Assembly (NCBI GenBank): GCA_030589225.1
Contig: JAUUWD010000052.1
Span: forward strand, 1 to 8,521
DNA length: 8,521 nucleotides
Origin: Desulfobacteraceae bacterium
Lineage (GTDB): Bacteria; Desulfobacterota; DSM-4660; Desulfatiglandales; Desulfatiglandaceae
Reading direction: 5' to 3'
The notes beneath the pieces are model-generated. The model ran no database searches. It had not been told where the DNA came from and saw only the letters and a program-made list of their open reading frames with translations. Shown here piece after piece: positions 1 through 7,456 of this stretch (positions are counted from its first letter, which is position 1; each line of letters begins with the position of its first letter). The translations under genes and the position numbers were made by a program.

Positions 1-362
1 GTAAGGATATCGGCAAAAGCTTTTTGCCGCGCATAAATTGGTTGAAAGGCGAAGAGGGCTTTATGATGAATCTGGGAAGGTCCCTCGCAGGTCTATGGAT
101 AACCGAGGGAGGAATTGCCTTTGCTGAAAAAGGTGAAAACCCCGGAGAAATCTTCGTGAAATGCACGAGGTGCCCGTGGCCAACCGCCGCTAAACAGTAC
201 GGCGTACCCATGGAAGAAGTCGCTTTGACGAGAGAGAGGCTTTTTCAGACCATGCTCGAAGATGTTAGCTTCTTTCTTAACATAAAAGTAAAAATTGAAA
301 TGCTGAAGGCCATCCCCAGAGGACAGGGAGAATGGTTATTCAGACTTTACAAAGAAGAATAG
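1..362 (+). CDS. 3' end of an unrecognised protein, possibly ATC-hydrolase-like (partial)
   Basis: The reading frame is open from the first full codon (base 3) to a TAG at 360-362. This is therefore the C-terminal 119 residues of a longer protein, and the TTG at 24 need not be the start. The visible tail has a CTRCPWP motif, then a helical stretch, and ends in a beta-like segment with the pattern K-A-I-P-R-G-Q-G-E-W-L-F-R. That arrangement loosely resembles the C-terminal half of L-2-amino-thiazoline-4-carboxylate hydrolase-like proteins, which usually have a Cys-Pro motif and end in a Gly-Asp-x-x-Cys-x-Phe segment. Here the late Cys position is Trp, so the match is weak. There is no signal peptide or membrane segment in the visible part. 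Only 11 bases separate it from the next gene, whose ribosome-binding site overlaps this stop codon region, so the two are very probably cotranscribed. Family assignment is tentative; that it is coding is fairly sure. Confidence 0.6.
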   Translation, partial: KDIGKSFLPRINWLKGEEGFMMNLGRSLAGLWITEGGIAFAEKGENPGEIFVKCTRCPWPTAAKQYGVPMEEVALTRERLFQTMLEDVSFFLNIKVKIEMLKAIPRGQGEWLFRLYKEE

Positions 363-373
363 AGGAGTGAAAT

Positions 374-580
374 ATGGCTGCTCAAATAGATACAGAAAAA
401 TGTACGATGTGCGGAGGGAACATCCAGCCTTTATGTGTTGAGGCGTGTCCGGATTTGGCAATAAGGGTGCAGGATGGCAGGATCGTGGTCACAGAGTTCA
501 TATGTGAGGACTGCAACGAATGCGGTTGTGTATGCCCTGATCATGCGATCACAATTCCCTTGGAAAAAGTAACGTTTTAG
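374..580 (+). CDS. Dicluster [4Fe-4S] ferredoxin, 68 aa
   Basis: This is a small soluble electron carrier with two [4Fe-4S] binding motifs. The first is spaced as Cys10-x2-Cys13-x7-Cys21-x3-Cys25-Pro, a longer loop than the classical clostridial pattern and like that of Allochromatium-type ferredoxins. The second is a standard Cys44-x2-Cys47-x2-Cys50-x3-Cys54-Pro, with an additional Cys52 inside it. The expanded loop in the first motif often goes with a lowered cluster potential in characterised relatives; that is family knowledge, not something shown here. A clear AGAGGAG lies six bases before the ATG at 374 and overlaps the previous gene's stop, supporting this start and translational coupling. 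The nearby Hdr-like flavoproteins make it a likely electron donor or acceptor for that complex, but the partner is inferred. It could instead serve the unidentified upstream enzyme. Confidence 0.9.
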   Translation: MAAQIDTEKCTMCGGNIQPLCVEACPDLAIRVQDGRIVVTEFICEDCNECGCVCPDHAITIPLEKVTF

Positions 581-583
581 GGG

Positions 584-669
584 AATTATAATTGAGGAAT
601 TATGGGATTGAGGGATTGAGGGATTGAGTAATTCCTAAATTCCCCAATTCCTAAATTTCTTGAATTACT
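584..669. repeat. Low-complexity intergenic repeat with imperfect inverted symmetry
   Basis: The gap between the first ferredoxin and the VOC gene contains three perfect 8-bp units GGGATTGA (604-611, 612-619, 620-627). They are followed by AATTCCTAAATT-type units (about 630-658) that are roughly the reverse complement of the first half. Both ends carry TAATT/AATTA. The transcript could fold into an imperfect hairpin. The next gene's AAGGAG (670-675) lies just outside it. No protein is encoded here. Confidence 0.7.
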
Positions 670-681
670 AAGGAGATAATC

Positions 682-1119
682 ATGAAGGTAAACAAAATAG
701 ATCATATATGCATTGCTGTAAAAGACCTGGATGAGGCCAGAAAGATCTGGGAGCCGATTCTTGGTAAATCAGAACCGGATGACCCTTATATTGATGAGCC
801 TGAAAAGATCAGAGTGGCAAGATACTGGGTGGGTGAAGTGGGCTTTGAGTTGATGGAATCCACAACACCGGATGGCGACGTGGCAAAGTACATCGAGAGA
901 AACGGTGAAGGTGTAATGCTCATCAGTTTCAATGTAGACAACACACGTGAGGCCGTTGATGAGTTGAAGCAGAAAGATTATCCGTTTATACCGGACAAAA
1001 AAGGCGAGGTTGCCAGACCTTTCCGTGATTGCGAATTTGCCTTTATACATCCCAAGAAGGTGAACGGCGTCTTGCTTGAGCTGATAGATTATAAGTGGGA
1101 TGAGCTTAAGAATAGATAA
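682..1119 (+). CDS. VOC-superfamily protein, methylmalonyl-CoA-epimerase-like
   Basis: The 145-residue length and the two beta-alpha-beta-beta-beta modules match the vicinal-oxygen-chelate fold. It most resembles methylmalonyl-CoA epimerase: IDHICIAV at 6-13 gives the first metal-ligand His8, Glu56 in GFELMES occupies the second ligand position, and Glu133 in VLLELID matches the C-terminal ligand/catalytic Glu. The family's GEG-x-HHIAF signature is changed to GEGVMLISF (75-83), with Met79-Leu80 in place of the His pair, so one metal ligand is missing. It may therefore act on another CoA thioester, catalyse a different reaction, or bind without catalysis. AAGGAG six bases before the ATG at 682 supports the start. 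Its place between two ferredoxin genes suggests that the operon serves acyl-CoA metabolism, but no substrate can be read from the sequence. Soluble and cytoplasmic. Confidence 0.85.
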   Translation: MKVNKIDHICIAVKDLDEARKIWEPILGKSEPDDPYIDEPEKIRVARYWVGEVGFELMESTTPDGDVAKYIERNGEGVMLISFNVDNTREAVDELKQKDYPFIPDKKGEVARPFRDCEFAFIHPKKVNGVLLELIDYKWDELKNR

Positions 1120-1126
1120 TCGTTCA

Positions 1127-1209
1127 CTCTCTGGTTGAGTGGTTGGTTGAGTCGTTGAGTTGTAAGTTTTCTTGAAAGCCATCCAATTCCACCAATCGAC
1201 CACTTAACC
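1127..1209. repeat. Intergenic inverted repeat built from GGTTGAGT-like units
   Basis: After the VOC stop codon, short GGTTGAGT/GTTGAGT units (1133-1160) are answered by their near reverse complement at 1191-1209. Bases 1133-1145 pair with 1197-1209 over 13 positions, with only two non-Watson-Crick pairs, both G-U in RNA, leaving a loop of about 50 bases. No T-run follows, so it is not a typical intrinsic terminator. The remainder up to the ferredoxin start at 1253 shows no clear promoter or gene. Confidence 0.65.
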
Positions 1210-1252
1210 TTATACCAATATTTCAATCCTGTATTCCGTAATAAATCAGATA

Positions 1253-1477
1253 ATGACAGTAGGGTTGATGGGAAAGCGATATAAGACCTTTGAAGTCTAT
1301 CTGGTGTATCTTGACCCGGATAAATGTGACGGGTGCGAGGAGTGTGTAAAGATGTGTCCGGTGGACGTTTTCGACATGTCGCACAAGGCGTCTCCTGCGC
1401 GCCCCCAGAATTGCATGGGATGTGGAACATGTGTTGCGCTCTGCAAGTCAAACGCTATCATCATCACAGAAATATGA
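1253..1477 (+). CDS. Dicluster [4Fe-4S] ferredoxin-like protein, 74 aa
   Basis: This second small ferredoxin has an N-terminal extension of about 20 residues (KRYKTFEVYLVYLDPDK) before the cluster region. Two compact motifs follow: Cys25-x2-Cys28-x2-Cys31-x3-Cys35-Pro and Cys54-x2-Cys57-x2-Cys60-x3-Cys64, the latter lacking the usual proline and followed by Lys. Two [4Fe-4S] clusters are expected. The start is uncertain: neither the ATG at 1253 nor the ATG at 1268 (Met6, giving MGKRYKTFE) has a well-spaced ribosome-binding site. An AGGG lies three bases before a TTG-ATG pair leading into the second choice. The protein differs in sequence and cluster spacing from the ferredoxin at 374-580, so it is not a recent duplicate. 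With an HdrA-like gene directly downstream it probably delivers or accepts electrons for that flavoprotein; that role is inferred. Confidence 0.88.
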   Translation: MTVGLMGKRYKTFEVYLVYLDPDKCDGCEECVKMCPVDVFDMSHKASPARPQNCMGCGTCVALCKSNAIIITEI

Positions 1478-1478
1478 A

Positions 1479-1530
1479 GATAAAATCGCTTAACGCGATT
1501 TTATAAAACGCGGCTTTGCCGCTTTAAAAA
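1479..1530. repeat. Two-hairpin repeat element, copy A
   Basis: Two bases after the ferredoxin stop codon, ATAAAATCGC (1480-1489) and GCGATTTTAT (1495-1504) form a perfect 10-bp inverted repeat with a 5-base loop. After ATAAAACGC-type spacer bases comes a second hairpin, GCGGC (1510-1514)/GCCGC (1518-1522), followed by TTTAAAAA. The same order of parts occurs on the opposite strand at 5403-5455, which marks it as a dispersed element rather than a local accident. It might also attenuate readthrough, but the T-run after the GC stem is only three bases. Confidence 0.75.
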
Positions 1531-1634
1531 TTTAATGGCTTTTATCCTTGGTAGTCCTGACAAGTTGGGATTCGAAACCACATGCAGGCAGGTGTATCTT
1601 CTCAATAAGTCCTTACGCGGCGAAGACGCACTGT

Positions 1635-1657
1635 ATAAAATTACGGAGTAATTTTAT
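1635..1657 (+). promoter_or_regulatory. Perfect hairpin presenting or masking the ribosome-binding site of the HdrA-like gene
   Basis: ATAAAATTA (1635-1643) and TAATTTTAT (1649-1657) are perfect reverse complements with a five-base loop CGGAG. The loop contains the GGAG ribosome-binding site, and the 3' arm takes in the first two bases of the ATG at 1656. In the mRNA this would hold the start codon in a stem of A-U pairs. Such a weak stem could tune translation or respond to temperature; that function is inferred from geometry alone. Its presence supports 1656 as the real start. Confidence 0.5.
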
Positions 1658-2996
1658 GAATGACTCAATATTGATAATCGGTGCAGGTGTGGCTGGAATT
1701 AACGCTGCCTTGAATGCTGCCAGCTATGGTAAAAAGGTCTATCTACTGGATGATACACCAAGCATAGGAGGCATGATGGCAAGGCTGGATAAGACTTTCC
1801 CCACAAATGACTGCTCTATCTGTATAGAAGCCCCGCAAATGTACGAAGTGGATAATCATCCCAATATAGAGATACTTTCGAATACAGAAGTCAGAAGGCT
1901 CAAGAAGGGTGATGGTGATTTCAAGGTCAGGTTAGTGCAAAAGGCCAGGTTTATTGATGAGGAGAAATGTACGGGATGCGGGGCGTGTATGGAGGCATGT
2001 CCGGTGAGTATTCCGGATGAAATGGATGGCAGGATATTCGGGAACAGGAAACTCGTTTTTATGCCTTTCCCTCAGGCCGTACCGAACGTTGCTGTTATTG
2101 ATCCCGATTGTCGTTTCGGCAAGATGCGTGAAAATGGAGCCTGCGTAGGGGGATGTGTCGTCGATTGCAGCCAGTGCCGGGAATGTCCCATCGCCTTATG
2201 TGTAAAGGCCTGTCAAAAAGAAGGCAAGGATGCGGTGCGCCTCTGGCAGTCTAATAAGAACATCAATGTCGATGTCAAGAGCATTATAGTGGCTACGGGT
2301 ATTATGGATGACATCCCTGCCGAAGGATTACACGGATACAAGGTGTGTGAAAATGTGATCACGAACATGGAGTTTGAGAGATTGATGAATGCGGGGGGGC
2401 CAACTGCAGGGCAGATTATAAGACCATCGGACAGGAAACATGCTCACAAGATAGCCTGGCTTCAATGTGCAGGCCGCGGTCTGGAGCATGGCGTGCCCTA
2501 CTGTTCAAAGGTATGCTGTATGATTGCCGCAAAGCAGACAATCATTACGAAAGAGCATGATGCATCCGTAGAGACCTCCATATTTTATAATGACCTGAAG
2601 GCATATGGGAAAGGCATGTGGGGCTTTTATGAGAAGGCCGCGGAAGCCGGCATAAGGTATGTGAGGGCAAGGCCCTATGATGTTTTTGAAGATCCAGAGA
2701 CAAAAAATGTCTTTATCAGATATGAGGAGCTGGAGACAGGGGAACTCAGGAAAGAGGAGTTCGACCTTCTTGTGCTTTCAACAGGGCTCGTCCCAAGCGA
2801 CAGGAACAAGAGACTGGCAAAAATACTAAAGATCGACCTGGATAAATTTGGGTTCTTCAAAGAGGAGGACCCGATTATGGCGCCTTTGGAAACAAAGGTT
2901 AAAGGAATATACCTGTGCGGGGGTGCAACCGGGCCTATAGATATATCCGAATCGGTTGTCCAGGCCACTGCGGCAAGCATGAAGGCGGTTTTATAG
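1656..2996 (+). CDS. HdrA/QmoA-like FAD and iron-sulfur oxidoreductase, 446 aa
   Basis: This is a flavoprotein of the heterodisulfide reductase subunit A family. The N-terminal dinucleotide-binding motif GAGVAG (9-14) is followed by SIGGMMARLDKTFPTNDCSIC (36-56), a strong HdrA signature, then an inserted ferredoxin region with Cys105-x2-Cys108-x2-Cys111-x3-Cys115-Pro. A second Cys cluster follows (Cys152, 163, 167, 171, 174, 177, 182, 186). Farther on are the HdrA hallmarks QCAGRG (Cys271) and YCSKVCC (283-288), then IFYNDLKAYGKG, and a C-terminal FAD segment CGGATGPIDISESV. The N-terminal CxCG domain of full HdrA is absent and the size is close to QmoA. One FAD and about two [4Fe-4S] clusters are expected. 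The frame extends upstream to a TTG at 1548, but that stretch is not HdrA-like and lacks a ribosome-binding site, whereas GGAG precedes 1656. It probably pairs with the HdrA-MvhD protein downstream as QmoA does with QmoB; this is inferred from gene order. Confidence 0.88.
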   Translation: MNDSILIIGAGVAGINAALNAASYGKKVYLLDDTPSIGGMMARLDKTFPTNDCSICIEAPQMYEVDNHPNIEILSNTEVRRLKKGDGDFKVRLVQKARFIDEEKCTGCGACMEACPVSIPDEMDGRIFGNRKLVFMPFPQAVPNVAVIDPDCRFGKMRENGACVGGCVVDCSQCRECPIALCVKACQKEGKDAVRLWQSNKNINVDVKSIIVATGIMDDIPAEGLHGYKVCENVITNMEFERLMNAGGPTAGQIIRPSDRKHAHKIAWLQCAGRGLEHGVPYCSKVCCMIAAKQTIITKEHDASVETSIFYNDLKAYGKGMWGFYEKAAEAGIRYVRARPYDVFEDPETKNVFIRYEELETGELRKEEFDLLVLSTGLVPSDRNKRLAKILKIDLDKFGFFKEEDPIMAPLETKVKGIYLCGGATGPIDISESVVQATAASMKAVL

Positions 2997-2997
2997 A

Positions 2998-3232
2998 TTG
3001 GCGATTTTCGATTGATGATTGATGATTAACGATTTTTTAGTGGGTTACTGATGGTTTCGTAAAAAGTCTTTTCATCGGTCATTGCGAGCGAAGCGAAGCA
3101 ATCTCACACACCATAACCTGCTGTATTTATTAGATTGCTTCGGGCTTACGCCCTCGCAATGACAGCGGGGCTATGGCTTTTTACGATTCCATTATTATTC
3201 AAACGAAAATCATCAATCATCAATCGTCAATA
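2998..3232. repeat. Nested palindromic repeat, MITE- or REP-like
   Basis: The 252-base gap between the two HdrA-type genes is almost wholly symmetric. The outer arms are a perfect 19-bp inverted repeat (3009-3027 with 3208-3226, GATTGAT-type units). Inside lie CGTAAAAAGTC (3058-3068) opposite GGCTTTTTACG (3175-3185, 10 of 11), GTCATTGCGAG (3078-3088) opposite CTCGCAATGAC (3153-3163, perfect), and GAAGCAATCT (3095-3104) opposite AGATTGCTTC (3132-3141, perfect). The GTCATTGCGAGCGAAGC type of sequence is, from memory, a dispersed repeat in many bacterial genomes. No open frame is evident. The ribosome-binding site of the next gene (AAGGGG, ending at 3242) lies outside. Confidence 0.8.
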
Positions 3233-3248
3233 ACAAAAGGGGTATTTA

Positions 3249-5330
<2,082 letters not shown>

Positions 5331-5402
5331 TTTGATTTGCGATTTTGGATTGCCGATTTTCTATTGGAAAAAAGCTGCGGATAAAGAAGATAGTATAAAT
5401 TC
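5331..5402. repeat. GATT-rich degenerate tandem repeat in the intergenic gap
   Basis: The first part of the gap after the HdrA-MvhD gene (about 5333-5366) is a run of degenerate GATTTGC/GATTTTGGATTGCC/GATTTTC units, like the CGATTTTC/GATTGAT units at 2998-3027. Bases 5367-5402 are A-rich with no motif I can name. No gene or confident promoter is visible. Confidence 0.5.
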
Positions 5403-5455
5403 TTTTAAGTCCCGCTCATAGCGGGGCGTTATATAAAATCGCGAAGCGATTTTAT
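5403..5455. repeat. Two-hairpin repeat element, copy B (inverted relative to copy A)
   Basis: CCCGC (5411-5415)/GCGGG (5421-5425) forms a short GC hairpin. It is followed by ATAAAATCGC (5433-5442)/GCGATTTTAT (5446-5455), a perfect 10-bp inverted repeat with a GAA loop. Read on the minus strand, the order is AT-rich hairpin, ATATAACGC spacer, GC hairpin, then ACTTAAAA. This is the same plan as copy A at 1479-1530, with its ATAAAACGC spacer and CTTTAAAA end. The GC stems differ in sequence but keep pairing. Confidence 0.75.
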
Positions 5456-5471
5456 GAGGGTTTAAAGGCAT

Positions 5472-7208
5472 ATGGATACGAGTAGAGCTTTAGCAGAAAA
5501 ATTTAGTGACGTGGAAATGTTCAGGGCCTGTGAACAGTGCGGGTGCTGCAGTTCTGCATGTCCCATCACAGGTGTAGACGGCTTTAACATCAGGCGTATC
5601 ATTAGGCACATAGAACTTGACTTGGTCAATGAGATTGCTGATACACCTTTTCCATGGGCCTGCACAACCTGTGGCAGGTGTGAAAGCGTGTGTCCAAATG
5701 GCATAGCAATCCTTGATATTATAAGACCCCTGCGCTCTGTGTCCCCCGATGAATTCGTCCCCGATGAAGCGCCATGCATAAAGGCCTGTCCGGGCGGAAT
5801 AGATGTGCCGGGATACGTGAGGCTCATAGCTCAGGGAAAGGCAGGTGATGCTTATGCCTTGATTCGGGAAAAAGTTCCCTTCCCCGGTGTCCTGGGGCGT
5901 GTTTGCCCCCATCCCTGTGAAGATGCCTGCAAAAGGGGAGAGGTAAATATGCCCATTGCCATATGTGCTCTGAAGCGTTATGCGGCGGATAATGAAACGG
6001 GTTCATGGCGGGAAGCATTGCGAGTAGCGGACGATACAGGTCATAAGGTGGCCGTAATCGGGGCTGGCCCCGCCGGTTTGACAGCAGGTTTTTATTTGAG
6101 AAAGAAGGGCCACGGTGTAACCATTTTTGAGGCCCTGCCAGAGCCTGGTGGCATGATGCGCTTTGGCATACCCGAGTATCGCCTGCCAAAGGATATCCTC
6201 ATGGCTGAGATTAAGGAGATAGAGGATATTGGTGTTGAGATAAGGACAAATACCAGGAGTGCTTCAATAGAAAAGCTGTTTGAAGAGGGCTATAATGCCG
6301 TCTTTTTGGCCATCGGGGAGCACCAGGGCCTGAGTATAGGGGTTGATGGCGAGGACAGCCCTGAGGTGATAGAGGGTGTTACTTTTTTGCGAGAGGTAAG
6401 CCTGGGTAAGAAGGTAGAACTTGGGAGCAGGGTAGCTGTCATTGGCGGCGGTAATGCCGCCATTGATTCTGCCCGGACGGCACTTCGACTTGGGGCCGAG
6501 GAGATGACTATCATCTATCGGCGCACCCGTGCTGAGATGCCTGCCAGCCCTGAAGAAATTGAGGAGGCTATTGCTGAGGGAGTACAGATTCACTACCTGG
6601 CGGCGCCATCAAGGATAATGGGCCAGGATGGCAAGGTGGAACTGGAGTGTATTCGTATGGAGTTGGGGGAGATGGATGCCAGTGGCCGGCGGCGGCCAGA
6701 ACCAATTAAGGGCAGCGAATTTACCATGAGCTTTGATACCATCATTGCCGCCATTGGTCAGCGTCCGGATATTCCCTCCCAGTTTGATTTAGCCATTGGC
6801 CGGGAAAATCTTATCCAGGTTGACCCCGATACTCTTGCCACCAGCAGGGAAGGGGTTTTTGCCGGCGGAGACGTGATCAGTGGACCGGCTTCGGTTATTG
6901 AGGCGATTGCGGCCGGTCGCAGGGCTGCAGGCTCGATAGACAAGTTTTTGGGCGGAGATGGCGACATAGAGGAATCTATTGCCCTAAGGCCTGATACCGA
7001 GGCGTACAACGGGAAAAGGGAAAGGGGATTTGCAGATCTGAAAAGGGTTGCAACGCCGACCATACCCCTTTCAGAAAGACATGATGGGTTCACAGAGGTT
7101 GATCTCTGTTTTGATGACGATCATGCCATAAGTGAAGCAAACAGGTGCCTCCAATGTGATTTGGAATTGAATTTGGCAAATAAGGCTTTTACAGGAAACA
7201 GAACATAG
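5472..7208 (+). CDS. HdrC-like domain fused to NfnB/GltD-like FAD NAD(P)H oxidoreductase, 578 aa
   Basis: Residues 1-90 form an HdrC-like dicluster domain: Cys20-x2-Cys23-x2-Cys26-x3-Cys30-Pro, then WACTTCGRCESVCP with Cys64, 67, 70 and 74. The rest is a GltD/NfnB-type oxidoreductase of the usual size. Its own N-terminal Fe-S region has CIKACPGGID (Cys102, 106) and CPHPCEDAC (Cys145, 149, 153). An FAD motif GAGPAG (197-202) follows, then a nucleotide-binding motif GGGNAA (325-330) with IIYRRTRAEMPAS, typical of the NAD(P)H site. A second FAD segment FAGGDV (GGD at 465-467) and a C-terminal RCLQCD (Cys559, 562) complete the family pattern. It probably passes electrons between NAD(P)H and the Hdr-like proteins through the HdrC part. 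The ATG at 5472 has GAGGG 11 bases upstream and AAAGG closer, so the ribosome-binding site is not ideal. It appears to be the last operon gene. No HdrB is seen; direction of electron flow is unknown. Confidence 0.9.
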   Translation: MDTSRALAEKFSDVEMFRACEQCGCCSSACPITGVDGFNIRRIIRHIELDLVNEIADTPFPWACTTCGRCESVCPNGIAILDIIRPLRSVSPDEFVPDEAPCIKACPGGIDVPGYVRLIAQGKAGDAYALIREKVPFPGVLGRVCPHPCEDACKRGEVNMPIAICALKRYAADNETGSWREALRVADDTGHKVAVIGAGPAGLTAGFYLRKKGHGVTIFEALPEPGGMMRFGIPEYRLPKDILMAEIKEIEDIGVEIRTNTRSASIEKLFEEGYNAVFLAIGEHQGLSIGVDGEDSPEVIEGVTFLREVSLGKKVELGSRVAVIGGGNAAIDSARTALRLGAEEMTIIYRRTRAEMPASPEEIEEAIAEGVQIHYLAAPSRIMGQDGKVELECIRMELGEMDASGRRRPEPIKGSEFTMSFDTIIAAIGQRPDIPSQFDLAIGRENLIQVDPDTLATSREGVFAGGDVISGPASVIEAIAAGRRAAGSIDKFLGGDGDIEESIALRPDTEAYNGKRERGFADLKRVATPTIPLSERHDGFTEVDLCFDDDHAISEANRCLQCDLELNLANKAFTGNRT

Positions 7209-7217
7209 CTTCTTTAT

Positions 7218-7448
7218 TTAGCGACTTTTCCGGCAAATACACCTTTGGGGTTGAAATACGCGTCAACTGCCCTGTTATCAAGGAGGCGTAATAAGGATTT
7301 GTCCGCCGACGGTGGCATCTTGAACCCGTAATGTCAAATTGATTTGATGCCCCACCACACTGTACTTGATCCTCTCTTCACTACCGATATTGTCCACAAT
7401 GACCTCTCCCGTGCAACCAAAATCCTGGCCGCGGCTCAGGAAGATTGC
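7218..7448 (-). pseudogene. Decayed fragment of a class III adenylate/guanylate cyclase domain
   Basis: Read on the minus strand from 7448 down to the TGA at 7278-7280, the frame includes TGEVIVDNIGSEERIKYSVV (from about 7412), then GHQINLTLRVQDATVGGQIL. This matches the conserved core of bacterial class III cyclases, normally like TGEVVVGNIGSEKR-x-KYGVVG-x-x-VNLT-x-R-x-E-x-x-TVGGQILIS. After the stop, the next frame continues as LLDNRAVDAYFNPKGVFAGK to a TAA at 7218-7220, suggesting one frameshift. The N-terminal side is cut by two stop codons at 7449-7454, with no start, ATP-binding region or first metal aspartate. The piece is squeezed between the convergent operon and helicase genes. It is a relic, not a working enzyme; the parent could have been a multidomain sensor protein. 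Confidence 0.7.
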
Positions 7449-7456
7449 TTATTACT

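Noticed and set aside
604..627. Possible CRISPR-like direct repeats
   Set aside because: The 8-bp units are contiguous with no spacers and are far shorter than CRISPR repeats.
1510..1529. Intrinsic terminator after the second ferredoxin
   Set aside because: The stem is only five base pairs and is followed by three T's and then A's. The same structure recurs as part of a repeat element, so it is listed as a repeat instead.
1511..1545. Promoter before the HdrA-like gene (TTGCCG with a downstream TTTAAT/TTTTAT)
   Set aside because: The -35 and -10 matches and spacing are poor and fall inside a palindromic repeat; there is not enough to call a promoter.
1548..1655. N-terminal extension of the HdrA-like gene from a TTG at 1548
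   Set aside because: The extra 36 residues show no HdrA similarity, the TTG has no ribosome-binding site, and the Rossmann motif begins right after the ATG at 1656, which has GGAG upstream.
3090..3150. tRNA or other structured RNA in the long palindrome
   Set aside because: There is no cloverleaf, T-loop consensus or CCA-like end. The pairing is a simple nested palindrome.
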